A stretch of 64,000 nucleotides of DNA. It comes from Sulfuricella sp. T08 (GTDB taxonomy: Bacteria; Pseudomonadota; Gammaproteobacteria; Burkholderiales; Sulfuricellaceae). Of the stretch, positions 1 through 8,315 are shown piece after piece. Below the pieces are notes generated by a model. The model ran no database searches. It was not told where the DNA came from and saw nothing but the letters and a program-made list of their open reading frames with translations. Within the stretch, counting starts at the first letter, position 1. Every line of letters starts with the position of its first letter. The position numbers and the translations under genes are program-made. The DNA lies in assembly GCF_000971475.1 (NCBI RefSeq), contig NZ_DF967528.1, positions 62,001 through 126,000 of the forward strand, read 5' to 3'.

Positions 1-453
1 GGAGTGGTGGGGCTGCTTTCCGCACGCATTTTTGGTTACCAGAATGCGCTCACCGAAGCCTACGCCCACGACCTCGGACTGGCTTTCCAGCTCACCAACA
101 TCATCCGCGATGTCGGCGAAGATGCCAGACGCAACCGCATCTACCTGCCACTGGACGAGCTGACCCGGTTCGGTGTCAGTGAAGCTGATATTCTGCATGG
201 ACGTGAAACTGACAATTTCATCAAACTAATGGCGTTCCAGGGTGAGCGGGCAAACCATTACTACGCCCAGGCATTCTCCGAATTGCCAGTAGAGGATCGC
301 AAGAACCAGCGCACCGGCCTGATCATGGCGGCGATTTACCATGCTGTACTGGATGAAGTCAGACAAGATGGCTACCACGTCCTGAATCAGCGAATCTCGC
401 TGACGCCACTGCGCAAACTGTGGATTGCATACAGAACCTGGCTCAAAGAATGA
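1..453 (+). CDS. hpnD: Presqualene diphosphate synthase HpnD, 3' part
   Basis: C-terminal half of a squalene/phytoene synthase-family enzyme; the gene begins before the window and the frame is open from base 1. HpnD condenses two farnesyl diphosphates to presqualene diphosphate, the first step of the HpnC-HpnD-HpnE route to squalene for hopanoids. The second aspartate-rich motif is visible as DVGEDARRNRIYLP, preceded by the typical QLTNIIRD. The stop overlaps the start of hpnE by four bases (ATGA), so the two genes are translationally coupled. The HpnE neighbour is what separates HpnD from a carotenoid phytoene synthase. Confidence 0.9.
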   Translation, partial: GVVGLLSARIFGYQNALTEAYAHDLGLAFQLTNIIRDVGEDARRNRIYLPLDELTRFGVSEADILHGRETDNFIKLMAFQGERANHYYAQAFSELPVEDRKNQRTGLIMAAIYHAVLDEVRQDGYHVLNQRISLTPLRKLWIAYRTWLKE

Positions 454-1736
454 GAGTCGCCGTCATCGGCGCCGGCTATGCCGGCCTCGCGGCGGCGGTT
501 GAACTGGCCGCACAAAGGGTATCCGTCACCGTCTTCGAGGCCGCCAGGCAGCTGGGAGGCCGTGCGCGACGGGTGGATTACCGCGGCATGGCACTGGATA
601 ACGGCCAGCACATTCTCCTCGGCGCCTACCGCGAAACCCTGCGCCTGATGCGCATGACCGGCGCCGATCCCGCGGCGTTGCTGCTGCGACTACCCCTGCA
701 ACTGGTCATTCCTGGCCGCTTCAGCCTGCAAGCGGCGCCACTGCCAGCCCCTCTACATTTGGTGCTAGCCCTGCTCACTGCGCACGGTCTGACCTGGGGC
801 GAACGTCTTTCTGCTGCGCGCTTCATGAGCGTAATGCGGCGTCGGAATTTCCGGCTCAATGACGACATCGACGCCGGAAAAATGCTGACGATGCATGGCC
901 AGATTGGCAATCTGCGCCGCTATTTATGGGAGCCACTGTGCATTGGCGCGCTGAACACCCCACTCGAAACCGCCTCGGCCCAGGTATTCCTTAACGTCCT
1001 GCGCGACAGCCTGGCCGGTAGCCGGGAAGACAGCGACATGCTGCTGCCACTGGCAAATCTGACTCATCTCTTTCCGGAACACGCGGCCGCATTTATCGAG
1101 AGCCATGGCGGCAAAATCATGCATTCCCAACCTGTGCTCGCAGTCAAAACCGAGGCCGCCGGCTTCTCCCTCGAAATGCAATCAGGGTCTGAAAACTTCG
1201 ACCAGGTCATGTGCGCGGTGCCACCACAGCGCTTGGCTGCTCTTACCGCCAACCTGCCTGAACTGGCGGAAGCAAGGGCACAGGTCGCCCGTTTCAGTTA
1301 CCAGCCGATCTACAGCGTGTTCCTGCAATATCCCGCTGCAACCCGCCTGTCCCGGCCCATGATCGGCCTGTACGGTGGAGTCACTCAATGGGTGCTCGAC
1401 CGCGGCCAGCTCAACCACGAAGCCGGTCTGCTGTGTGCCGTAATCAGCGCGGAAGGACCGCACCAGACACTTGATCACGACGATCTGGCACAACGGGTGC
1501 ATGTCGAATTACGTACTGTCCTTCCCGACCTGCCACAACCTCTGTGGCACAAGGTCATTGCGGAAAAGCGTGCCACCTTTGCCTGTAGCCCAGGCATGGA
1601 GCGCCCCGACCAAGTCACACCGCTGCCGAATTTCTACCTTGCCGGCGACTACACCGCCAGTGATTATCCCGCCACTCTCGAAAGTGCAGTACGAAGTGGA
1701 GTAAAATGCGCAAAACTTATTCTGGAATCAGCATGA
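450..1736 (+). CDS. hpnE: Hydroxysqualene dehydroxylase HpnE
   Basis: FAD-dependent amine-oxidase-fold protein of 428 residues that removes the hydroxyl group of hydroxysqualene to give squalene. The N-terminal dinucleotide motif GAGYAGL lies at residues 7-13, and the C-terminal FAD-contacting segment LAGDYTASDYPATLESAV is present. I chose the ATG at 450, which overlaps the hpnD stop, rather than the upstream in-frame ATG at 420, because the protein then begins directly with the flavin-binding strand (MRVAVIGAG). Its own stop overlaps the next start by ATGA at 1733-1736, so at least three genes form one operon. Confidence 0.93.
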   Translation: MRVAVIGAGYAGLAAAVELAAQRVSVTVFEAARQLGGRARRVDYRGMALDNGQHILLGAYRETLRLMRMTGADPAALLLRLPLQLVIPGRFSLQAAPLPAPLHLVLALLTAHGLTWGERLSAARFMSVMRRRNFRLNDDIDAGKMLTMHGQIGNLRRYLWEPLCIGALNTPLETASAQVFLNVLRDSLAGSREDSDMLLPLANLTHLFPEHAAAFIESHGGKIMHSQPVLAVKTEAAGFSLEMQSGSENFDQVMCAVPPQRLAALTANLPELAEARAQVARFSYQPIYSVFLQYPAATRLSRPMIGLYGGVTQWVLDRGQLNHEAGLLCAVISAEGPHQTLDHDDLAQRVHVELRTVLPDLPQPLWHKVIAEKRATFACSPGMERPDQVTPLPNFYLAGDYTASDYPATLESAVRSGVKCAKLILESA

Positions 1737-2479
1737 AAAATTACCAAGCACCTCAAGATCTACTGAAGGGCCGTGTCATTCTCATCACAGGTGCGGGCCA
1801 AGGCATCGGCAAAACCGCAGCATTGACCTTTGCGGCCCACGGCGCCACGGTAATCCTGCATGGCCGCTCGGTAAAGAAACTGGAAGCGGTATACGATGAA
1901 ATCGAGACCGCAGGCCACTCACAGCCGGCGATTTTTCCGCTGGATCTGAACAAGGCGGAAGACAAGGATTTCGCCGCAATGGCCGCCGGCATCGGCGGAC
2001 AGCTCGGACGGCTCGACGGCATTCTGCACAACGCCGCCAAGGTTGATCGTCCGCAGCCGCTGGAAGACCAAACCCTGGAGCAGTGGCTGCCACTGCTGCG
2101 CATTAATCTGGCCGCGCCCTTCGCCCTCACCCGCGCCTGCCTGCCGCTGCTGAAAGCTTCGCCGGATGCTTCGATCCTGATGACCTCGGAAACCCACGGC
2201 CACACCCCAACAGCCTTCTGGGGTGGCTTTGCCGTCGCCAAGAGCGGCGTTGAAACGCTGGTGAAAATCTGGGCACAGGAACTGGAGGTCTACCCCACGC
2301 TACGCATCAACACGGTGGTGCCCGGCCCGGTGCAGTCGCCACAACGTATCCGCACCTATCCCGGTGAGCTCAAGGATAGCCTGCCCAAGCCTGAAACACT
2401 GATGCCGCTCTACCTTTATCTCATGGGGCCGGACAGCCATGGAACGAGCGGCCAGATTATCGAGGCGAACCAAGGCTAG
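1733..2479 (+). CDS. YciK-like short-chain dehydrogenase/reductase with Phe at the catalytic Tyr position
   Basis: A 248-residue SDR resembling E. coli YciK along its whole length, with the N-terminal LLKGRVILITGAGQGIG nucleotide motif, HNAAKVD in place of NNAG, and a MTSE serine. The position of the catalytic YxxxK reads FAVAK (codon TTT), so the Tyr is Phe while Lys is kept. Start chosen at 1733, where ATGA overlaps the hpnE stop, rather than the ATG at 1706. The substrate is unknown; the operon position suggests, without proving, a link to isoprenoid or envelope metabolism. It ends three bases from the end of the convergent FHA gene. Confidence 0.85.
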   Translation: MKNYQAPQDLLKGRVILITGAGQGIGKTAALTFAAHGATVILHGRSVKKLEAVYDEIETAGHSQPAIFPLDLNKAEDKDFAAMAAGIGGQLGRLDGILHNAAKVDRPQPLEDQTLEQWLPLLRINLAAPFALTRACLPLLKASPDASILMTSETHGHTPTAFWGGFAVAKSGVETLVKIWAQELEVYPTLRINTVVPGPVQSPQRIRTYPGELKDSLPKPETLMPLYLYLMGPDSHGTSGQIIEANQG

Positions 2480-2482
2480 TTA

Positions 2483-3175
2483 CTACTTCAGGAAAAACCC
2501 CAGCTTTTCCTGTCCGACCTCGATCACATCGCCGTCCTGCAGGGTATGTGGCTCGCTGCCGATGGCCTGACCATTAACCCGTGCTGTTTTATTCCCTTCC
2601 ACATGGGTGATGAAGTAGCCCGGCGGTCTCCGCATGATCACCGCAACCTGCTCCCCCGCCGTTCCGAAGGTCTTAAGCGGCCGTTCCAACTCGACTTTCA
2701 GGCCCGCATACTCGCCCTTGATACCTCTCACCTCGCCCAACGGAAAACCCGCCCGGAGGGATGACCGCGCAGTCGATACCGAAGGATGACTGCCCACCTC
2801 CCTTCCGGCTGACTGCGGCACCGCGCCGACTTCCCTGTCAACGGTGTGTATCATCATGGTCCGGTCGTAATCCATCTCCGGGTTGGCCTTGATATTGCCG
2901 TACTTGATCTGATAAGCACCGAGTTCTATCACGTCGCCATTTTGCAGAATATGTTTGGTAATGCGACTGCCGCTAATTGTCGAACCGTTGGTGCTGCCCA
3001 GATCCTCGAAAATATGGTCGTTGCCCACAGTGTGAATGACTGCATGTTCCTTGCTCACACCCGGATCGTCGAGATGAATGTCGTTGCCGGACCAACGACC
3101 GATGGTAATCCGCGCCTTGTCGATAAAATGATTCCCAGCCATCGCGCCATTCAAAATTACTACCAGCTTCGCCAT
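2483..3175 (-). CDS. FHA-domain protein (double-FHA type), partner of PP2C phosphatase
   Basis: A 230-residue cytosolic protein with an N-terminal forkhead-associated domain, which binds phosphothreonine. The consensus residues are present: Gly26-Arg27, Ser41 and His44 of SxxH, and STNG at 61-64. A second segment, about residues 150-230, has the FHA strand pattern (RVNGQAI, LQDGDVIEVG) but lacks the GR and SxxH phosphate-binding residues. Start at the ATG at 3175 because an AGGAGA lies just upstream and the fold begins at MAKLVVILNG; the open frame extends further upstream without domain content. Only four bases separate it from the upstream PP2C gene, so it is probably co-transcribed as its reader. 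Confidence 0.88.
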   Translation of the reverse strand: MAKLVVILNGAMAGNHFIDKARITIGRWSGNDIHLDDPGVSKEHAVIHTVGNDHIFEDLGSTNGSTISGSRITKHILQNGDVIELGAYQIKYGNIKANPEMDYDRTMMIHTVDREVGAVPQSAGREVGSHPSVSTARSSLRAGFPLGEVRGIKGEYAGLKVELERPLKTFGTAGEQVAVIMRRPPGYFITHVEGNKTARVNGQAIGSEPHTLQDGDVIEVGQEKLGFFLK

Positions 3176-3179
3176 TGCC

Positions 3180-4007
3180 TTATCTCCTGAACCAGCCGAA
3201 CAGACTCTCAAGCAGTCCGCGCCTGGCGGATTGTGCCTGAACCCGAGCCAGAATAACGGAAACATTGTCGTGCCCGCCATTGTCGTTCGCCATCTGAACC
3301 AATAAATTCGCCACCAGCGGCAAATTTGCTTTGAGTTCGCACAAGGCCAGTTCGATGTCGGCATCCTCCACCATATCATTCAGACCGTCGGAGCAGAGCA
3401 GGTAGATATCCCCCGGCAGTACGTCCTCTTCGCGCACATCCACCTCTACCGCTTCCTCTTTGCCCAAAGCGCGAGTCACCAGGTTGCGGTTATGTGAAAG
3501 TTTGGCATCCCCGGAATCGATCAATCCAGCCTCGACCTGACCCTGCAATAACGAGTGGTCCATGGTGAGTTGTTCAAGCCGGTCATAGCGCAAGCGGTAA
3601 AGGCGGGAATCACCGACATGGGCGATGGAAATACGATCTTCGTGGAACACGGCAAGCGTCAGCGTCGTTCCCATCCCTTGGCACTGGGTATTTTTCCGCG
3701 CCACCCTCAAGATCATCTCGTTGGCCTTTTCCACCGCCCGCTTCACGGCCAGCGTCAGGGGCATGTATCTTTTGGCCGTATCGTTGCTCTCCACTGGCTC
3801 AAGCTTCCCAAGCGCAGTGACCAACTCCTCTTTGACGACCGAAATCGCCAAGGCGCTGGCCACATCACCGGCCATATAGCCGCCCATGCCATCAGCCAGC
3901 ACCATCAGACCGATCTCGCTCTCGAAGGCAATGCTGTCTTCATTGAATTTGCGCACTACGCCGGTATCCGTGGCGCTGGCGAATTCAACCCTGCTTTGTA
4001 CTGTCAT
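3180..4007 (-). CDS. PP2C-family Ser/Thr protein phosphatase (Stp1-like)
   Basis: A 275-residue metal-dependent phosphatase that would remove phosphate from Ser/Thr of proteins modified by the adjacent kinase. Metal-binding motifs of the family are visible: RKFNEDS near residue 22, LADGMGG at 37-43, GDSRLY, CSDGLND and GHDNVSVI near the C terminus. Start chosen at 4007 (MTVQSRVEF), with GGGAGAG upstream; the longer frame to 4115 adds a non-homologous Cys-rich leader. No membrane segment is seen. It is divergent from the kinase and cotranscribed with the FHA gene; kinase, phosphatase and reader clusters of this type are known in bacteria. Confidence 0.93.
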   Translation of the reverse strand: MTVQSRVEFASATDTGVVRKFNEDSIAFESEIGLMVLADGMGGYMAGDVASALAISVVKEELVTALGKLEPVESNDTAKRYMPLTLAVKRAVEKANEMILRVARKNTQCQGMGTTLTLAVFHEDRISIAHVGDSRLYRLRYDRLEQLTMDHSLLQGQVEAGLIDSGDAKLSHNRNLVTRALGKEEAVEVDVREEDVLPGDIYLLCSDGLNDMVEDADIELALCELKANLPLVANLLVQMANDNGGHDNVSVILARVQAQSARRGLLESLFGWFRR

Positions 4008-4163
4008 GCGTTCAGCTCTCCCTGAAGACCAGCATTCCCTGGTCGCGCCATCATAGCAACAATGAATGATCAGATAACAACATTGATGTTCTTTAATTTC
4101 TACCTTGATTTTCACACCTCACCTGGCCAGTGTGCAAGAACCGCTTCCCATGATGAATTCGGC

Positions 4164-4192
4164 TTGACACGGCACAGCTAAAAATCTACTGT
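4164..4192 (+). promoter_or_regulatory. Candidate sigma-70 promoter for the kinase gene
   Basis: A perfect -35 hexamer TTGACA (4164-4169) is followed after 17 bases by TACTGT (4187-4192), a weak -10 with the key T, A and T positions. It lies in the 250-base divergent gap between PP2C (start 4007) and the kinase (start 4258), pointing at the kinase, and would give a leader of roughly 60 bases. The rest of the gap holds no gene I can support. Confidence 0.45.
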
Positions 4193-4257
4193 TATGAGTC
4201 TTCGATGGACGTCTCTTCACAATAAATTCAGTATCACAAATTCAGCATCGGTTATTC

Positions 4258-5655
4258 ATGGAAATCGAAAAACTGGGCCGTTACGAAATTCTGTCCGAGT
4301 TAGGGCAAGGCGCCATGGGCGTAGTTTACAAAGCAGTCGATCCGCTCATAGACCGCACCGTCGCCATCAAGACCATCAATCTCAACCTGTCCAAAGACGA
4401 GCTCGTTGATTTCGAGGAGCGTTTTAACCGCGAAGCAAAATCTGCCGGTCGCCTGAACCATCCCAACATTGTCACGATTTACGATGTAGGCAGAGCCGAT
4501 CACGTCGCCTTCATGGCAATGGAGTATCTGGAAGGCCGCGAACTGAAAGAGATCATCGCTTCCGGCGAGATGCTGCAACCGGACAGGGTCGCCGAGATTA
4601 TCTCCCAGGTCGCCGATGCCTTGGCATTCGCCCACGACCATGGCATTGTCCACCGAGACATAAAACCTGCGAATATCATGGTACTGCGCAATGGCAGTGT
4701 AAAAATCACCGACTTCGGCATCGCCAAAATGGCGTCCGGGTCCCGAACCCAAATCGGCATCATTCTCGGCTCGCCCAAATACATGTCTCCAGAGCAGGTG
4801 GCCGGCAAACCAGTGGACGGCCGATCCGACATTTTTTCCCTGGGGGCAGTGCTATACGAGTTACTCACCGGCAAACCCGCTTTTGGGGGTGAGGACAGCA
4901 CCCTGACCACCATCATGTACCGAGTGATGAATGAAATGCCGGCGTCACCGGCAGACGTCAATCCATCCATTCCCGTGGCGTTCAATTACATTGTCGCCAG
5001 GGCGCTGGCCAAGTTGCCGGAAAACCGCTATCAATCCGCACGAGAAATGGCCAACGACCTCCGAAATTTCAAGAATCTGACCGCCACTTCGCCATTGAAT
5101 TCCGCCGGCTCATCCGGAAAAATATCTGCCACAGACGGGGATGCCACCGTTAGATTGAATGCAAGTCAAATTCCCGCAGCCCCCAGCCGGAGCGACGGAA
5201 AAAAATGGGCAGCCTTTATCGCCGCTGCAATTTTTGTCGCAGGCACCGTACTGTTCATCACTTCCAGTCGCGAGCCCGCTTTGACGGCAGTTGAAGATAA
5301 AAAACCGACTACACCCCAGACCACGTTGGCGGCCGCCGTAATTCCACCTCCCCCTGCGGAAACCGAAAGCAAAGCACCGGATGGGCAGCCGAGCATTACC
5401 GCCCCCACCAAAATGCCGGATGGGCAGCCGAGCATTGCCACGCCCACCCAGGCCACCCTCGGTTTCGCGGTACTCCCCTGGGGAGAAGTTTTTATCGACG
5501 GCAAAAATCAGGGAGCCTCGCCGCCGCTCAGGGAAATCAGGCTATCCCCCGGCAAACACCAGATCGAGATCAAGAACACCGACCTCCCTCCCTATCGTCA
5601 GACCGTGGAGCTGGAAGCTGGGGCAAGCAAGACAATCCGGCATAAATTCAAATAA
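4258..5655 (+). CDS. Membrane-anchored Hanks-type Ser/Thr protein kinase with C-terminal PEGA domain
   Basis: A 465-residue eukaryotic-like kinase. Catalytic domain about 8-270: Gly-rich loop GQGAMG at 16-21, Lys38 (VAIK), HRDIKPANI with Asp134, DFG at 152-154, and SPE of the activation segment at 177-179, so it looks active and of the RD type. A single membrane helix (about 317-336) places the kinase in the cytoplasm and the tail outside. The tail has a Pro/Thr-rich linker with an imperfect duplication of PDGQPSI, then a PEGA domain (about 399-465) of the sort that binds envelope surface components. It probably phosphorylates the FHA-linked partners nearby; substrates cannot be read from sequence. 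Confidence 0.95.
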   Translation: MEIEKLGRYEILSELGQGAMGVVYKAVDPLIDRTVAIKTINLNLSKDELVDFEERFNREAKSAGRLNHPNIVTIYDVGRADHVAFMAMEYLEGRELKEIIASGEMLQPDRVAEIISQVADALAFAHDHGIVHRDIKPANIMVLRNGSVKITDFGIAKMASGSRTQIGIILGSPKYMSPEQVAGKPVDGRSDIFSLGAVLYELLTGKPAFGGEDSTLTTIMYRVMNEMPASPADVNPSIPVAFNYIVARALAKLPENRYQSAREMANDLRNFKNLTATSPLNSAGSSGKISATDGDATVRLNASQIPAAPSRSDGKKWAAFIAAAIFVAGTVLFITSSREPALTAVEDKKPTTPQTTLAAAVIPPPPAETESKAPDGQPSITAPTKMPDGQPSIATPTQATLGFAVLPWGEVFIDGKNQGASPPLREIRLSPGKHQIEIKNTDLPPYRQTVELEAGASKTIRHKFK

Positions 5656-5669
5656 ATTAGGGTCATATT

Positions 5670-6077
5670 ATGATGCGCTCCCGCCTGCTTATTCTGATAT
5701 CCGCCCTGCTTCTTCTGCTGAACGCAGGCTGCTCTTCCGGTCCAGCCAGGGATGTCGGCCTCGACAAACTCTCACCACGCAAGGCGGAACAGGAACTTTC
5801 GACAGGGATAACGAACTACGAAGACGGCAACTACAAAGCTGCAGCAAAGAGCCTGCAAAGCGCGCTGGATTCGGGCTTAACCTTTGACAGCGATGCCGCA
5901 CGGGCACATAAATACCTGGCATTCATCCACTGCCTGTCGAACAGGGAGAAGCAATGCCGCGATGAATTCAGGAAAGCACTGGAGAAGGATCATAAATTCG
6001 ACCTGGATCCGGCAGAGGCAGGACATCCAATCTGGGGTCCGGTATTCCGTTCAGTAAAGGTGGAACGCAAAAAATAG
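5670..6077 (+). CDS. TPR-like lipoprotein, resembling T6SS-associated TssQ-type lipoproteins
   Basis: A 135-residue predicted lipoprotein with an n-region, a hydrophobic stretch and a lipobox-like LNAGC ending at Cys21. The mature part looks helical with a TPR-like NYEDGNYKAAAKSLQSALD and ends in a conserved-looking EAGHPIWGPVF segment. That tail reminds me of the TssQ-type lipoproteins found with type VI secretion genes in Burkholderiales, but this is from memory and no T6SS gene is present in the window. It starts 14 bases after the kinase stop and is surely in the same transcript, so it may sit next to the kinase's extracytoplasmic PEGA domain. Ends convergently against the second FHA gene. 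Confidence 0.7.
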   Translation: MMRSRLLILISALLLLLNAGCSSGPARDVGLDKLSPRKAEQELSTGITNYEDGNYKAAAKSLQSALDSGLTFDSDAARAHKYLAFIHCLSNREKQCRDEFRKALEKDHKFDLDPAEAGHPIWGPVFRSVKVERKK

Positions 6078-6078
6078 A

Positions 6079-6879
6079 TTATTTGAGCGCGGGGGAAACA
6101 CCTTGCCGGCCACTCGCTGGCATTGCAGGTGACCTTTTTAAATGGAACTCCAGCTTGATCCCGGCAATTTCGATAATGTCATGGTCTTCCAGCACATGAG
6201 GCTGGCCGCTGACGGCGATACCATTCAACAGGGGCGTTTTCGCACCTTCCAGGTGGGTCAGGGTATACCCTTCCTGATGACGCGTGATTACCGCCACCTG
6301 TATGCCGGGCTTGCCCAGCGTGGTCAGCGTTCGATCCAGATCCATTTCCTTGCCAACACCAACCCCGCTTAGAATCTGAAGACCCGCCATCGGCAGCTCT
6401 CCTGAAGGGGATCGCACGACGGGTCTGCTGCCAGAATAAGTTTTTACCTGTGTGACCGAGGAAAAGCCCTGCGTCTGGAGCATCATGTCTTCCTGGGTTG
6501 CCAGGGTGTCGTCGGCGCTCTGGATCAGGTTATCGAGGTGCCGCAGTTTTTCAGAGCGGCGGCGGCCATCATCTTCTGGCTTGATATCCAGAGGCTCAAA
6601 CACATATTTCAGCACATGTTTAGCCACCTTGATTTCGTCAGCATCGCGCAACAGACATTTCTTGATACTTTTGCCATTGACCTTGGTGCCGTTGGTGCTG
6701 TTCAGGTCTTCCAGAAAGGAGTCGTTACGAATCGTAATGATCATGGCATGACTGCCACTGACTGCATTGTGAGCCAACTGCAAATCGTTGTTAGGCTTGC
6801 GCCCGATCATGATGCGCTCACGATCGAGCGGCTGCTCCCCAACCAGTTCCCCATTGAAATAGACCAGCAATTTTGACAT
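6079..6879 (-). CDS. Second FHA-domain protein (double-FHA type)
   Basis: A 266-residue paralogue of the FHA protein at 2483-3175. The N-terminal FHA consensus residues fall at identical positions: Gly26-Arg27, Ser41, His44 and STNG 61-64. The C-terminal domain (about residues 168-250) again has the FHA strand pattern with LLNGIAV and LEDHDIIEIAG but no GR or SxxH, so only the first domain should read phosphothreonine. A helical linker (about 105-165) separates the two. The start codon has a GGAGC ribosome site upstream. It is transcribed towards the kinase operon and has its own promoter region at 6880-6954. Confidence 0.88.
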   Translation of the reverse strand: MSKLLVYFNGELVGEQPLDRERIMIGRKPNNDLQLAHNAVSGSHAMIITIRNDSFLEDLNSTNGTKVNGKSIKKCLLRDADEIKVAKHVLKYVFEPLDIKPEDDGRRRSEKLRHLDNLIQSADDTLATQEDMMLQTQGFSSVTQVKTYSGSRPVVRSPSGELPMAGLQILSGVGVGKEMDLDRTLTTLGKPGIQVAVITRHQEGYTLTHLEGAKTPLLNGIAVSGQPHVLEDHDIIEIAGIKLEFHLKRSPAMPASGRQGVSPALK

Positions 6880-6954
6880 CTTGTAGCTCCGTCCAACCCG
6901 CTCACAAAGGTTAGAGTTAGTGTTTTTTCGGCAGGACTATCATGTCACTTAATT

Positions 6955-8313
6955 TTAGCCCCTGCAATATGCCACCGCATCCTCGAGTCGATCCACCGCC
7001 ACCACCTCCATGCCGGCAACACGCTGCTTTGGGTTATTAGCCTTGGGAATTACCGCATGGGTGAAGCCCAGCTTTGCCGCCTCCTTCAGGCGTTCCTGGC
7101 CGCGCTGTACCGGGCGGACTTCGCCGGCCAGGCCAACCTCGCCGAACACCACCAGCTTGGCCGGCAACGGTTTGTTGCGCAGGGATGAAACGATCGCCAG
7201 AAGCACCGCCAGATCGGCCGCCGGTTCGGTAATCTTGACTCCGCCCACGGCATTGACGAATACATCCTGGTCGAAGCAGGCGATGCCGGCGTGGCGGTGC
7301 AACACGGCCAGCAGCATCGCCAGCCGGTTCTGTTCCAGGCCCACGGACAATCTTCTCGGATTGGGCGCATGCGCCTCATCCACCAGGGCCTGCACTTCCA
7401 CCAGCAGCGGCCGCGTACCTTCCTGCGTCACCATCACGCACGAACCCGCCACTTCCTGGCCGTGGTGCGAAAGAAACAGCGCCGAGGGGTTGCTCACCTC
7501 GCGCAGACCCTTCTCGGTCATGGCGAATACGCCCAGCTCGTTGACTGCGCCGAAGCGGTTCTTGAAAGCGCGAATCAGGCGAAAACTGGAATTGCTGTCG
7601 CCCTCGAAATATAGCACCGTATCGACAATATGCTCGAGTACGCGCGGCCCGGCCAAAGCGCCTTCTTTAGTGACATGACCGACCAGGATCACGGTAATCC
7701 CTGCCTGCTTCGCCAGGCGTGTCAGTTGCGCCGCACACTCGCGCACCTGCGCCACGCTGCCGGGAGCGGATTGCAGCGCTTCGGAATAGACGGTCTGGAT
7801 CGAATCGATCACCGCCACATTGGGCTTTTGCGCCAGCAAGGTGGCGCAGATCTTTTCTAGCTGAATTTCCGCCAGCAGCTGCACCGGTCCCGCATCCAGC
7901 GCCAGCCTTTTGGCGCGGAGCGCAATCTGCTGCGCCGATTCCTCTCCGCTGACGTACAGCACCTTATTGCTTGCACCGAGATGACACAAGGCCTGCAGCA
8001 ACAGGGTGGATTTGCCGATCCCCGGATCGCCACCGATCAGCACCACACCGCCCGGCACCAATCCGCCACCGAGCACACGGTCAAATTCGGCGATGCCGGT
8101 GGTCTGGCGGGGCGTTTCCAGCGCCTCCACATCGGACAGGCGCTGCAACTGGCTAGGTTCGGCCAGCGCACTGTAGCGGTTAACTGCCGGCGCAGTCTCG
8201 GCAACGGTTTCCACCAGCGTATTCCACGCCATGCAGTGCGGGCACTGCCCCTGCCACTTGGTTGCCTGCCCGCCGCATTCGGTGCAGCTGTATACGGATT
8301 TTTGTTTCGCCAT
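6955..8313 (-). CDS. radA: DNA repair protein RadA
   Basis: A 452-residue RecA-like ATPase that promotes branch migration of recombination intermediates. N-terminal zinc finger CTECGGQATKWQGQCPHC (Cys10, 13, 24, 27), Walker A GGDPGIGKST, the RadA-specific KNRFG motif, and a C-terminal Lon-protease-like domain. I start it at 8313 (MAKQKSVYSC), two bases after the alr stop; the longer frame has no homologous content. Last gene of a dnaB-alr-radA series. Confidence 0.96.
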   Translation of the reverse strand: MAKQKSVYSCTECGGQATKWQGQCPHCMAWNTLVETVAETAPAVNRYSALAEPSQLQRLSDVEALETPRQTTGIAEFDRVLGGGLVPGGVVLIGGDPGIGKSTLLLQALCHLGASNKVLYVSGEESAQQIALRAKRLALDAGPVQLLAEIQLEKICATLLAQKPNVAVIDSIQTVYSEALQSAPGSVAQVRECAAQLTRLAKQAGITVILVGHVTKEGALAGPRVLEHIVDTVLYFEGDSNSSFRLIRAFKNRFGAVNELGVFAMTEKGLREVSNPSALFLSHHGQEVAGSCVMVTQEGTRPLLVEVQALVDEAHAPNPRRLSVGLEQNRLAMLLAVLHRHAGIACFDQDVFVNAVGGVKITEPAADLAVLLAIVSSLRNKPLPAKLVVFGEVGLAGEVRPVQRGQERLKEAAKLGFTHAVIPKANNPKQRVAGMEVVAVDRLEDAVAYCRG

Positions 8314-8315
8314 GC

